A DNA stretch of 64,000 nt from Nitrospira sp. (lineage in GTDB: Bacteria; Nitrospirota; Nitrospiria; Nitrospirales; Nitrospiraceae). Shown here piece by piece: positions 1 to 8,335 of this stretch. The stretch is taken from NCBI GenBank assembly GCA_018242665.1, contig JAFEBL010000003.1, positions 103,060 to 167,059 of the forward strand, written 5' to 3'. The number at the start of each line of letters is the position of its first letter. Position 1 is the first letter of the stretch. The translations under genes were made by a program, and so were the position numbers. The notes under the pieces are model-generated. The model ran no database searches. It was not told the origin of the DNA and saw only the letters and a program-made list of their open reading frames with translations.

Positions 1-1187
<1,187 letters not shown>

Positions 1188-1331
1188 GGGATATTCGGTA
1201 GCCAGCCTGGCTTAATCGGTGGAACGGTAGTGTATGCCTTCGCTCTCTCCCATCGCTTCCAGAGGCGTCGACATCACCACACATCTCCCTCCTTCCGCAA
1301 ACTGCTCGATGACGACCCACGCACACCCGCT

Positions 1332-1853
1332 CTATCCATCCACCGGCGAAGCAGGCGTGGGTAATCTCAACACGTAGAATGAAAGATCGAGCCACCGGCC
1401 AAACTTGAACCCGACTTGGTTCAATGTGCCTGCGTGAAGAAATCCCAGTTTCGCGTGCAATTTGACGCTGGCTTCATTCGATGTATCCACTCCACCGACC
1501 ATGACGTGGTACCCCTGAGACTGTGCCCGTTCGATCAACGCCTCTAACAGCATCGCTCCAAGGCCCCTCCCGCGAATATCGTGACGGACATACACCGAGT
1601 GCTCAACAGTATATTTGTATGCAGGCCAGGCACGGAATTGGCCATAGGTCGCAAATCCAGCGACATTGCCTTCATGATCTTCGAGCCCTATCACGGGAAA
1701 ATTCGAGCTCTCCTTGGCCTGGAACCAGCCAGCCATACTTTCCAACGAGCGCCTGTGATAGTCATACAGCGCCGTGGAATTGACGATGGCTTCGTTGAGA
1801 ATTTCCAGGATCTGGCCGGCATGATGTTCATGGGTGCATCGAATGATCTTCAC
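1332..1853 (-). CDS. GNAT N-acetyltransferase, phosphinothricin/methionine-sulfoximine type
   Basis: A 173-residue single-domain GNAT enzyme. It has the acetyl-CoA binding motif A (HDIRGRGLGAMLLEALI, about residues 92-108) preceded by the VEHSVYV strand. The pattern WPAYKYTVEHSVYV near residue 80 followed by GGVDTSNEASVKLHAKLGF is typical of the Pat/MddA subgroup, which acetylates phosphinothricin, methionine sulfoximine or related small amines; the real substrate cannot be told from sequence. The length is normal for the family. It stands alone, convergent with secA and divergent from the methyltransferase gene, with about 330 bases upstream. Confidence 0.85.
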   Translation of the reverse strand: MKIIRCTHEHHAGQILEILNEAIVNSTALYDYHRRSLESMAGWFQAKESSNFPVIGLEDHEGNVAGFATYGQFRAWPAYKYTVEHSVYVRHDIRGRGLGAMLLEALIERAQSQGYHVMVGGVDTSNEASVKLHAKLGFLHAGTLNQVGFKFGRWLDLSFYVLRLPTPASPVDG

Positions 1854-2064
1854 ATTCCTCTCCCTTTGCGAGGCGATTCAATCCAGGCATGCTCTTGCGC
1901 GGGTCAGCGACGGAATCCACCGCCTTACCCGATGCTGCACAGGCGTCTGGTACGTCCGTCGACCGAGTTTTCCGTCGGACTCAGAATCGGATCACAGTTT
2001 GACTCGAATCAGCCTCAAGCTGCACCCACTGCCATTGCGGTTTCAAGTCTTTTCGCCTTGACTT

Positions 2065-2081
2065 GCCGCTGAGGCAGCGGC
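2065..2081. other. Perfect hairpin in the divergent gap upstream of the methyltransferase gene
   Basis: GCCGCTG-AGG-CAGCGGC: seven perfect pairs around a 3-base loop, in the gap between the divergent GNAT and methyltransferase genes. There is no T-run on either side, so a terminator is unlikely; an operator or mRNA leader structure is possible. The rest of the gap shows nothing else I can support. Confidence 0.4.
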
Positions 2082-2181
2082 TAATCTAACCCACTCTTTT
2101 CCCTAAAGAATCCGGTAGAAGAACCGTTTCTTGCGATGGCGCCTGACACGGCGGTCGACTACCGACAAGGGTGGTGTCACT

Positions 2182-3357
2182 TTGAGCACTGGACATCCTC
2201 AACTCCTAGCGGTGATCAAGGCGGAAATTTCGGCGAATGGCCCGATTCCGTTCGCGCGTTTTATGGAGTTGGCCCTCTATCATCCGCAGTACGGTTACTA
2301 CGTGCGACCCGTCGACGATCCCACGCAGGAACGCATCGGGTGGTCGGGTGATTTCTATACCAGTTCCGATGTGCATCCCGTTCTCGGACAGGCTCTGGCC
2401 AAACAGGCCCAGCAACTTGATGCCTGCCTCGGCCATCCGGATCCATTTACGGTGGTGGAGATGGGACCAGGAAAGGGACTGCTGGCGCGCGATTTCCTCG
2501 CGGCCTGCCGGAATGCTCCCGCAAACTTCGGTGAACGCCTCCGCTATATCCTCATCGAGCGCAGCGCCACGATGCGCTCGCTGCAACAGCAGGCCCTTGC
2601 GCCGTGGGTTGACCAAACAGGTCGCGTCACATGGCTGGATCGGCTGGAGGATCTGCCGCCGGAATCGGTCACCGGGCTCTTTTTCTCCAACGAACTGGTC
2701 GACGCATTTCCCGTACATCGCCTGGCGGTGATCAACGGTCAGCCGCAAGAATTATATGTGGCTGTGTCCGACGATCGCTTCACGGAAGTGTGCCGCCCGC
2801 TCTCAGACGAGCTCGCCGCCTATTTGCGGGAAGGTGCGATCAACCTGCCCGACGGCTATCGCACGGAGATCAATCTCGGCGCAATCCAGTGGATGACACA
2901 GGTCGCGCAGGTGATGGACCGCGGCGCGGTCCTGACGATCGACTATGGTCACACCGCCGAAGACCTCTATGGGCCGGACCGCAAGAACGGCACATTTCTC
3001 TGCTATTACAGCCAGACCACCTCGGAAGATGCGTACGAGCGGGTCGGTGAGCAGGACATGACCGCTCATGTGGACTTCACCGCTCTCGCGAGGGCGGGGC
3101 AGCAGGCCGGGCTGGACGTGACTGGATTCACGAATCAAATGAGTTTCCTGATCGGCCTTGGCGCCGAGCAGTTCCTGGAATCGCTCGAACCGGAGTCGCC
3201 GGAGTTTTACGCCGCCATTCACCTGTTGCGACCGGACGGCATGGGTCGGACATTCAAAGTTCTGGCACAACATAAGGGAATGGCCAAGCCGGAGTTGGAC
3301 GGGCTGAAGTTCAAACCGTTTTTCGGATCGATCCTGGCGGCTCAATCGGCCGCGTAG
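2182..3357 (+). CDS. SAM-dependent methyltransferase, MidA/NDUFAF7 family
   Basis: This family includes mitochondrial NDUFAF7 (MidA), which methylates an arginine of the 49-kDa complex I subunit (the NuoD homologue) during assembly. The start of the domain (GPIPFARFMELALYHPQYGY), the SAM site VVEMGPGKGLLARDFL and the downstream GLFFSNELVDAFPVHR motif are all present. Only TTG starts are available. TTG at 2182 (391 aa) follows a purine-rich AAGGGTGG and begins just before the conserved domain; TTG at 2131 would add 17 residues. The gene lies immediately upstream of nuoA on the same strand, which fits a role in complex I assembly, though that role in this organism is inference. Confidence 0.85.
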   Translation: MSTGHPQLLAVIKAEISANGPIPFARFMELALYHPQYGYYVRPVDDPTQERIGWSGDFYTSSDVHPVLGQALAKQAQQLDACLGHPDPFTVVEMGPGKGLLARDFLAACRNAPANFGERLRYILIERSATMRSLQQQALAPWVDQTGRVTWLDRLEDLPPESVTGLFFSNELVDAFPVHRLAVINGQPQELYVAVSDDRFTEVCRPLSDELAAYLREGAINLPDGYRTEINLGAIQWMTQVAQVMDRGAVLTIDYGHTAEDLYGPDRKNGTFLCYYSQTTSEDAYERVGEQDMTAHVDFTALARAGQQAGLDVTGFTNQMSFLIGLGAEQFLESLEPESPEFYAAIHLLRPDGMGRTFKVLAQHKGMAKPELDGLKFKPFFGSILAAQSAA

Positions 3358-3432
3358 CAGGAGCACGAACGAGTGACACTATCGTGGCGCTCTGTGTTTT
3401 ACGTTTAATTTTTTACGCTTCACGGACGAACC

Positions 3433-3804
3433 ATGGGTAGCGAAGCGGCACCGCTCAATTACATCCCGATTCTGATTTTCATCGTGATCGCGTTCGCGTT
3501 CGGGGCGGTGCAGATTCTGCTGGGGCGCATCGTCAGGCCCAGCCGACCCTATCGCGCGAAACTTGCGCCGTACGAGAGCGGCAGCCCGCTGTTTTCGGAC
3601 GCGAAGATACAGTTTCCGATCCGCTACTACATCATCGCGATGTTGTTTGTGATCTTCGACATTGAAATCGTCTTCATGTTCCCCTGGGCGGTCGCGTTCA
3701 AGAAGCTGGGGCTGGTCGGATTGGCCGAGATGATCGTGTTCATCGCCATCCTGATTGTCGGGTTCTGGTACGCGTGGAAAAAAGGGGCGCTCGAATGGGA
3801 CTGA
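3433..3804 (+). CDS. nuoA: NADH-quinone oxidoreductase subunit A
   Basis: A 123-aa membrane subunit of complex I with three predicted membrane helices (about residues 7-33, 65-90 and 95-120). The second contains the conserved acidic pair in FVIFDIEIVFMFPW, and the loop before it has the family motif KLAPYESGSPLFSDAKIQFP. It is the first gene of the nuo cluster, 75 bases after the methyltransferase stop. The start ATG at 3433 sits just after a stretch of TTTTACG and CTTCACG repeats (3397-3424). Confidence 0.97.
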   Translation: MGSEAAPLNYIPILIFIVIAFAFGAVQILLGRIVRPSRPYRAKLAPYESGSPLFSDAKIQFPIRYYIIAMLFVIFDIEIVFMFPWAVAFKKLGLVGLAEMIVFIAILIVGFWYAWKKGALEWD

Positions 3805-3820
3805 GTATGGGAGCTAGGGT

Positions 3821-3910
3821 GAGCAGCCTGGCCACCTCCGTTGCTCGCGGAACGCGCGGCCTCGGAAGGCCCTCGTTCGACGCGCGCAGTCGGAGGCGAC
3901 CAGCCCGCTC
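3821..3910 (+). repeat. Structured intergenic repeat, copy 1 (nuoA-nuoB gap)
   Basis: The 48-base core at 3843-3890 folds as nested arms: CGCG with CGCG, GAACG with CGTTC, and GGCCT with AGGCC around a CGGA loop. It is enclosed by an outer arm CCTCCG/CGGAGG that extends imperfectly to about 20 bases on each side (3821-3840 with 3891-3910). The same core occurs at 6292-6339 and, reading with transcription, at 59891-59938, with compensating changes. It fills almost the whole gap between nuoA and nuoB. Confidence 0.85.
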
Positions 3911-3952
3911 GTCCTCCTTCTCGCTGAAAGAGAATGGGAAAGTGAGAAGTTT

Positions 3953-4432
3953 ATGAGCTTCCTGGAACGACAACTCGATGCCAATATTCTGACGACGAAT
4001 CTTGATGCCTTCGTCGGGTGGGCGCGCAAGTCGTCTCTGTGGCCGATGACCTTCGGATTGGCCTGTTGCGCTATCGAAATGATCGCGAGCGTCTCATCTC
4101 GGTATGACATCGACCGCTTCGGCGCCGGGGTGTTCCGGGCCTCGCCCCGCCAGTCCGACCTGATGATTGTGGCCGGCACCGTCTCGCGTAAGATGGCGCC
4201 CGTGATCCGCCGCATTTACGATCAGATGGCCGAGCCACGCTACGTCATTTCCATGGGATCCTGTGCGACCTCCGGCAACCACTACAACAGTTACGCCGTC
4301 GTGCAGGGCGTCGACCAGATCGTCCCGGTGGATGTCTATATTGCTGGCTGCCCGCCCCGTCCAGAAGCGCTGTTAGACGGGTTGTTGAAATTGCAGGAAA
4401 AGATTCAGCGCGAAAAGATTTTTGTGCGGTAA
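3953..4432 (+). CDS. nuoB: NADH-quinone oxidoreductase subunit B
   Basis: A 159-aa peripheral-arm subunit that carries cluster N2, the last iron-sulfur centre before quinone. The four cysteine ligands are visible: Cys38 and Cys39 in [10 protein letters not shown], Cys104 in MGSCATSG and Cys133 in AGCPPRPEA. Length and start are normal; the ATG at 3953 follows GAAAGTGAGAAG. Unlike most nuoA-nuoB pairs, the gap to nuoA (148 bases) is occupied by a repeat element. Confidence 0.98.
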   Translation: MSFLERQLDANILTTNLDAFVGWARKSSLWPMTFGLACCAIEMIASVSSRYDIDRFGAGVFRASPRQSDLMIVAGTVSRKMAPVIRRIYDQMAEPRYVISMGSCATSGNHYNSYAVVQGVDQIVPVDVYIAGCPPRPEALLDGLLKLQEKIQREKIFVR

Positions 4433-4519
4433 CCCGGACGTGAATTGGTGACCTCGCGGCGTTGAAGATTCCTGTCTTCCACCTGCCTCACCGGATCACC
4501 CCTATCGGCTTTTGTCACG

Positions 4520-6268
4520 ATGCAACCGTTGCTTGAACGACTCATGAAGGCCTTTCCCGACGCCATTCGGGGTGTCGAGGTGGATGCCGCGCGTAACGAA
4601 GTGACCGCCCGCGTGGCGGCCGCTCGAATTGTGGATGTGGCGCGTTGGCTGCACGATACGCCGGAGGCGGCCTTCGATCACATCACGGATATTTGTTCCG
4701 TCGACTACCCGAACGATACCGAACGGTTTGAAGTGATCTATCAGCTGCTGTCGATTCCGCATCGACGACGAATCAGGCTCAAAGCCCGAATCACGGAAGA
4801 GACACCTGAAATCGCGTCCGTCACCGGCATCTGGAAGGGCGCCGAGTTTATGGAGCGCGAAGTGTACGACCTGATGGGGATCACCTTCGTCGGGCATCCG
4901 GACCTCCGTCGCATTCTGCTGCCGGAAGACTATGAAGAGGGGCATCCCCTGCGCAAAGACTTCCCGGCCGAAGGGCGAGGCTGGCGCAGTTCGTTTCCGT
5001 TCATTCCCCGTTTGGACGAAGCCCCTGAGGAACAAACGGAGGGAGAAATTCCAGAAGAGGAAAAACAAGTCTACCGGGCGGCCGAACCGCAGGGCACGAG
5101 ACGGCGAGAAGAACTGCTTCTGAACATGGGCCCACAACATCCCAGCACCCATGGCGTGCTTCGGGTGGTGTTGGAATTGGACGGCGAGCGAATCGTCAAA
5201 GCGACCCCCGATCTCGGCTATCTCCATCGCGGCGTGGAAAAGTTGGCGGAAGGCCTCCATTACATGCAGGTGATCCCCCACACCGACCGGCTCGACTATG
5301 TTTGCGCGATGACCAATAACTACGCCTATGTGCGCGCCGTGGAAAAGCTGCTCGACATCACGGTGCCGGAGCGCGCGGAATATATCCGCACGATCGTCGC
5401 TGAAATGCAGCGGATCATCGGCCATCTGTTTTGGCTCGGCACCCAGGCGCTGGACATCGGCGCCATGACCGTCTTCTTCTGGACGTTCCGTGAGCGCGAA
5501 ATCCTGCTGGACATGTTCGAAAAATTATGCGGCGCGCGCCTCACACTGAACTACTATCGCATCGGCGGCATCGACAGCGACTTTACGCCAGATCTGGTTA
5601 CGCGCCTGAAAGCGTTCCTGCACACGTTCCCGGAGAAGGTCAACGAATACAACCAGCTGCTCATGTCCAACCGGATTTGGGTGGGGCGAACCAAAGATAT
5701 CGCGGTGATTTCGGCCGAAGACGCCATCAACTTCGGCCTGACTGGGCCAACGCTTCGCGGGTCCGGCGTCGATTACGACATCCGCAAGTATGAACCCTAC
5801 GGCGCCTATGACAAGGTCGAATGGGAAGTGCCCGTCGGCAAGCGCGGCGACACCTACGATCGCTATTGGGTGCGCATGGAGGAAATGCGGCAAAGTGCCC
5901 GGATCATTGCCCAGTGCCTCGATCAGATGCCCGAGGGCCCGATCATGGCGGATGTGCCGCATGTGATTCCTCCGCCCAAGGCGAAGGTCATGCGCGACAT
6001 GGAGAGCCTGATTCACCACTTCATTATTTTCACCCAGGGCTTCAAGCCGCCGAAGGGCGAAACCTATTGCGGCACCGAAGTCCCGAAAGGCGAGCTCGGG
6101 TTTTTTATCGTCAGCGACGGCAGCCCCCGCCCCTATCGGCTCAAGATTCGCGCCCCGTCCTTCATTCACATGGGCGCGTTCGACCACATGGCGCGCGGGT
6201 ATCTCATTTCAGACATCATCACGATCTTCGGCACCTACGATATCGTGATGGGAGAATGTGATAGATGA
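4520..6268 (+). CDS. nuoCD: NADH-quinone oxidoreductase fused subunits C and D
   Basis: A 582-aa natural fusion. The NuoC part covers about residues 1-165, with its signature EREVYDLMGITFVGHPDLR (112-130) and GHPLRKDFP. A charged, probably flexible linker (about 167-195) follows. The NuoD part covers about 196-582, with LLNMGPQHPSTHG (200-212), which lines the quinone pocket. NuoCD fusions are known from enterobacteria and other groups. The start ATG at 4520 has only a weak ribosome site. NuoD is the homologue of the protein methylated by NDUFAF7, whose relative is encoded at 2182. A structured repeat begins six bases after the stop codon. Confidence 0.97.
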   Translation: MQPLLERLMKAFPDAIRGVEVDAARNEVTARVAAARIVDVARWLHDTPEAAFDHITDICSVDYPNDTERFEVIYQLLSIPHRRRIRLKARITEETPEIASVTGIWKGAEFMEREVYDLMGITFVGHPDLRRILLPEDYEEGHPLRKDFPAEGRGWRSSFPFIPRLDEAPEEQTEGEIPEEEKQVYRAAEPQGTRRREELLLNMGPQHPSTHGVLRVVLELDGERIVKATPDLGYLHRGVEKLAEGLHYMQVIPHTDRLDYVCAMTNNYAYVRAVEKLLDITVPERAEYIRTIVAEMQRIIGHLFWLGTQALDIGAMTVFFWTFREREILLDMFEKLCGARLTLNYYRIGGIDSDFTPDLVTRLKAFLHTFPEKVNEYNQLLMSNRIWVGRTKDIAVISAEDAINFGLTGPTLRGSGVDYDIRKYEPYGAYDKVEWEVPVGKRGDTYDRYWVRMEEMRQSARIIAQCLDQMPEGPIMADVPHVIPPPKAKVMRDMESLIHHFIIFTQGFKPPKGETYCGTEVPKGELGFFIVSDGSPRPYRLKIRAPSFIHMGAFDHMARGYLISDIITIFGTYDIVMGECDR

Positions 6269-6273
6269 GTCGA

Positions 6274-6357
6274 TGAGCCGGATGCTTCCTGTGCTCGCGC
6301 AACGCGCGGTCTAAGAAGACCCTCGTTGGACGCGCGCAGTGGGAAGCATCCGACTCA
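6274..6357 (+). repeat. Structured intergenic repeat, copy 2 (nuoCD-nuoE gap)
   Basis: This has the same 48-base core (6292-6339) as copy 1, with paired replacements: CAACG/CGTTG instead of GAACG/CGTTC, and GGTCT/AGACC instead of GGCCT/AGGCC. The outer arm is an unrelated but perfect 11-bp stem, CGGATGCTTCC (6279-6289) with GGAAGCATCCG (6342-6352), plus a further TGAG/CTCA pairing. It fills most of the gap between nuoCD and nuoE. Confidence 0.85.
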
Positions 6358-6390
6358 CGCCTCACGGGGTTTGAAAGCGTGGAGAGAGAG

Positions 6391-6921
6391 ATGTTGAAGG
6401 AAAAATATCAGGCCGAAATTGACGAGATCCTTTCTCGTTATCCGGTGAAGCGGTCCGCGCTCTTACCCCTGCTCTACCTGGCGCAGCGAGAAGAGGGCTA
6501 TGTCACGGAAGCGGCCATGCAGGAGATCGCCGGCATCTTGAAGCTGACCCCGCCGCAGGTGTATGAGACGGCTACGTTTTATACGATGCTGAATCTGAAG
6601 CCGGTGGGCAGGTTCCACCTGCAGGTCTGCAAGTCGCTGATGTGCGCCCTCGTGGGGTCGGATACCGTCATCGGCTGGATCGGCACCAAGCTCGGCATCA
6701 AACCCGGCCAAACGACGCCGGACAAGCTCTTTACGCTAAGCATCGTGGAATGTCTGGCCGCCTGCGGAACCGGTCCAATGATGCAGGTCAATGACGATTA
6801 CTACGAGCGGCTGACCGAAGAGAAACTGGATCGCATTTTGGCAGACCTGCGGCAGACCGGCACCTCGTCGCTGAAGACCGGTCCGTTCATGTGGCCGGAG
6901 CCGGCCAAACCAGGAGTGTGA
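6391..6921 (+). CDS. nuoE: NADH-quinone oxidoreductase subunit E
   Basis: A 176-aa thioredoxin-like subunit of the NADH-oxidising module that carries the 2Fe-2S cluster N1a. The ligands are Cys80 and Cys85 (CKSLMC) and Cys121 and Cys125 (CLAAC). The N-terminal helical part matches the family (LPLLYLAQREEGY). ATG at 6391, eight bases after a GGAG-rich stretch, is preferred to the in-frame GTG at 6379. The 70-base gap to nuoF is T- and C-rich and contains TTTCAC motifs. Confidence 0.96.
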   Translation: MLKEKYQAEIDEILSRYPVKRSALLPLLYLAQREEGYVTEAAMQEIAGILKLTPPQVYETATFYTMLNLKPVGRFHLQVCKSLMCALVGSDTVIGWIGTKLGIKPGQTTPDKLFTLSIVECLAACGTGPMMQVNDDYYERLTEEKLDRILADLRQTGTSSLKTGPFMWPEPAKPGV

Positions 6922-6991
6922 CACGTGACACGACGCATGATCACAGAACTCAACTGTTCACCTTTCACCTTGTTCGTTTCACGCTGACGCT

Positions 6992-8299
6992 ATGCCCAAG
7001 TACGAGCCCATTCTGCTAAAAAACATGCTCCAGCCCGGTTATGCTGGCACGCTAGCCGACTATGAACGCGCAGGCGGGTACCAGGCCGTGCGGAAAGTCC
7101 TGGGACAGCTCAGTCCGACGGACGTCACCGGTATCGTCATGAAATCGGGGTTGCGCGGGCGCGGCGGCGCCGGGTTTCCGACCGGCGTGAAGTGGGGCTT
7201 TCTGCCGAAAGACTATCAGGGCCCCCGCTACCTCTGCTGCAATGCCGACGAGAGCGAGCCGGGCACGTTCAAAGACCGCCAGCTCATTGAGCGCGACCCG
7301 CACCAATTGTTGGAAGGGATGTTGATCGCGTGCTACGCCATCGGCGCCGCCAGTGCCTATATTTATATTCGTGGTGAGTTCGTGCTGGGGGCGAAGATTC
7401 TCGAAGCCGCCATCAAGGACGCGCGCGCCGCCGGTTATATCGGGAAGAACATCTTCGGCTCAGGCACCTCGATCGATATCTGGGTGCACCGCGGAGCGGG
7501 CGCCTATATCTGCGGGGAAGAAACGGCGCTCTTGGAATCACTCGAGGGCAAACGCGGCCTTCCCCGGGTCAAGCCGCCCTTCCCGGCCACACACGGCCTG
7601 TATAACAAACCGACCGTGGTGAACAACGTCGAAACCCTGGCCAATCTGCCGCATATTGTGAATCGCGGCGCGGAATGGTTCGCGTCTATCGGCTCTCCGC
7701 CCAAGAGCACGGGGACCCGGGTCTTCTGTGTAAGCGGACACGTGAAACAATCAGGCAACTACGAAGTCCCGATGGGCATCACGTTCCGCGAGTTGATCTA
7801 TGAGCACGCCGGTGGCATGCGAGGCGACAAGCCGCTGAAGGCGTTCATTCCCGGAGGGGCCTCGGCACCGTTCCTGACCCCGGAACACCTGGACGTGAAA
7901 CTGGATTTCGAATCCGTGGCCTTGGCCGGCTCCATGCTGGGCTCCGGCGGCGTTACCGTCATGGAAGAGGGGACGGACATGGTGTGGGCCGCGTTGCGGC
8001 TGATGGAGTTTTTCTATCACGAGTCCTGCGGCAAGTGTAGTCCCTGCCGGGAAGGTAGCTCCTGGCTCGTGCAGATCATGCGACGGATCGTCAACAAACG
8101 CGGGCGGATGGAAGACCTTGAAACCCTGACCGACCTGTGTAAGAACATCGCCGGTCGGACGGTGTGCGCGTTCGGCGACGCGGAGGTGTCCCCAATTCTG
8201 AGCACACTCAAACATTGGCGCCAGGAATATGTCGACATGATTCAGGCCGCCGAAGCCGCCAATTTAATCCGGTTGGAGCCAGTAGGAACGAAACATTGA
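6992..8299 (+). CDS. nuoF: NADH-quinone oxidoreductase subunit F
   Basis: A 435-aa subunit that binds NADH and FMN and passes electrons to cluster N3. The glycine-rich nucleotide site GRGGAGFPTGVKWGF (residues 56-70) and the second site GAGAYICGEETALLESLEG are intact. The 4Fe-4S ligands are Cys346, Cys349 and Cys352 (CGKCSPC) and Cys392 (RTVCAFGD). Length and order are those of an ordinary complex I; its presence with NuoE and NuoG shows that NADH is the electron donor for this copy. Confidence 0.98.
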   Translation: MPKYEPILLKNMLQPGYAGTLADYERAGGYQAVRKVLGQLSPTDVTGIVMKSGLRGRGGAGFPTGVKWGFLPKDYQGPRYLCCNADESEPGTFKDRQLIERDPHQLLEGMLIACYAIGAASAYIYIRGEFVLGAKILEAAIKDARAAGYIGKNIFGSGTSIDIWVHRGAGAYICGEETALLESLEGKRGLPRVKPPFPATHGLYNKPTVVNNVETLANLPHIVNRGAEWFASIGSPPKSTGTRVFCVSGHVKQSGNYEVPMGITFRELIYEHAGGMRGDKPLKAFIPGGASAPFLTPEHLDVKLDFESVALAGSMLGSGGVTVMEEGTDMVWAALRLMEFFYHESCGKCSPCREGSSWLVQIMRRIVNKRGRMEDLETLTDLCKNIAGRTVCAFGDAEVSPILSTLKHWRQEYVDMIQAAEAANLIRLEPVGTKH

Positions 8300-8335
8300 C
8301 GTCTCTCGTTTCACGTTTCACGAATAACACCTACG

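Noticed and set aside
4502-5425. 307-aa frame on the - strand inside nuoCD
   Set aside because: It is entirely antisense to a well-conserved gene; long antisense frames are common in GC-rich DNA and it shows no domain or ribosome site.
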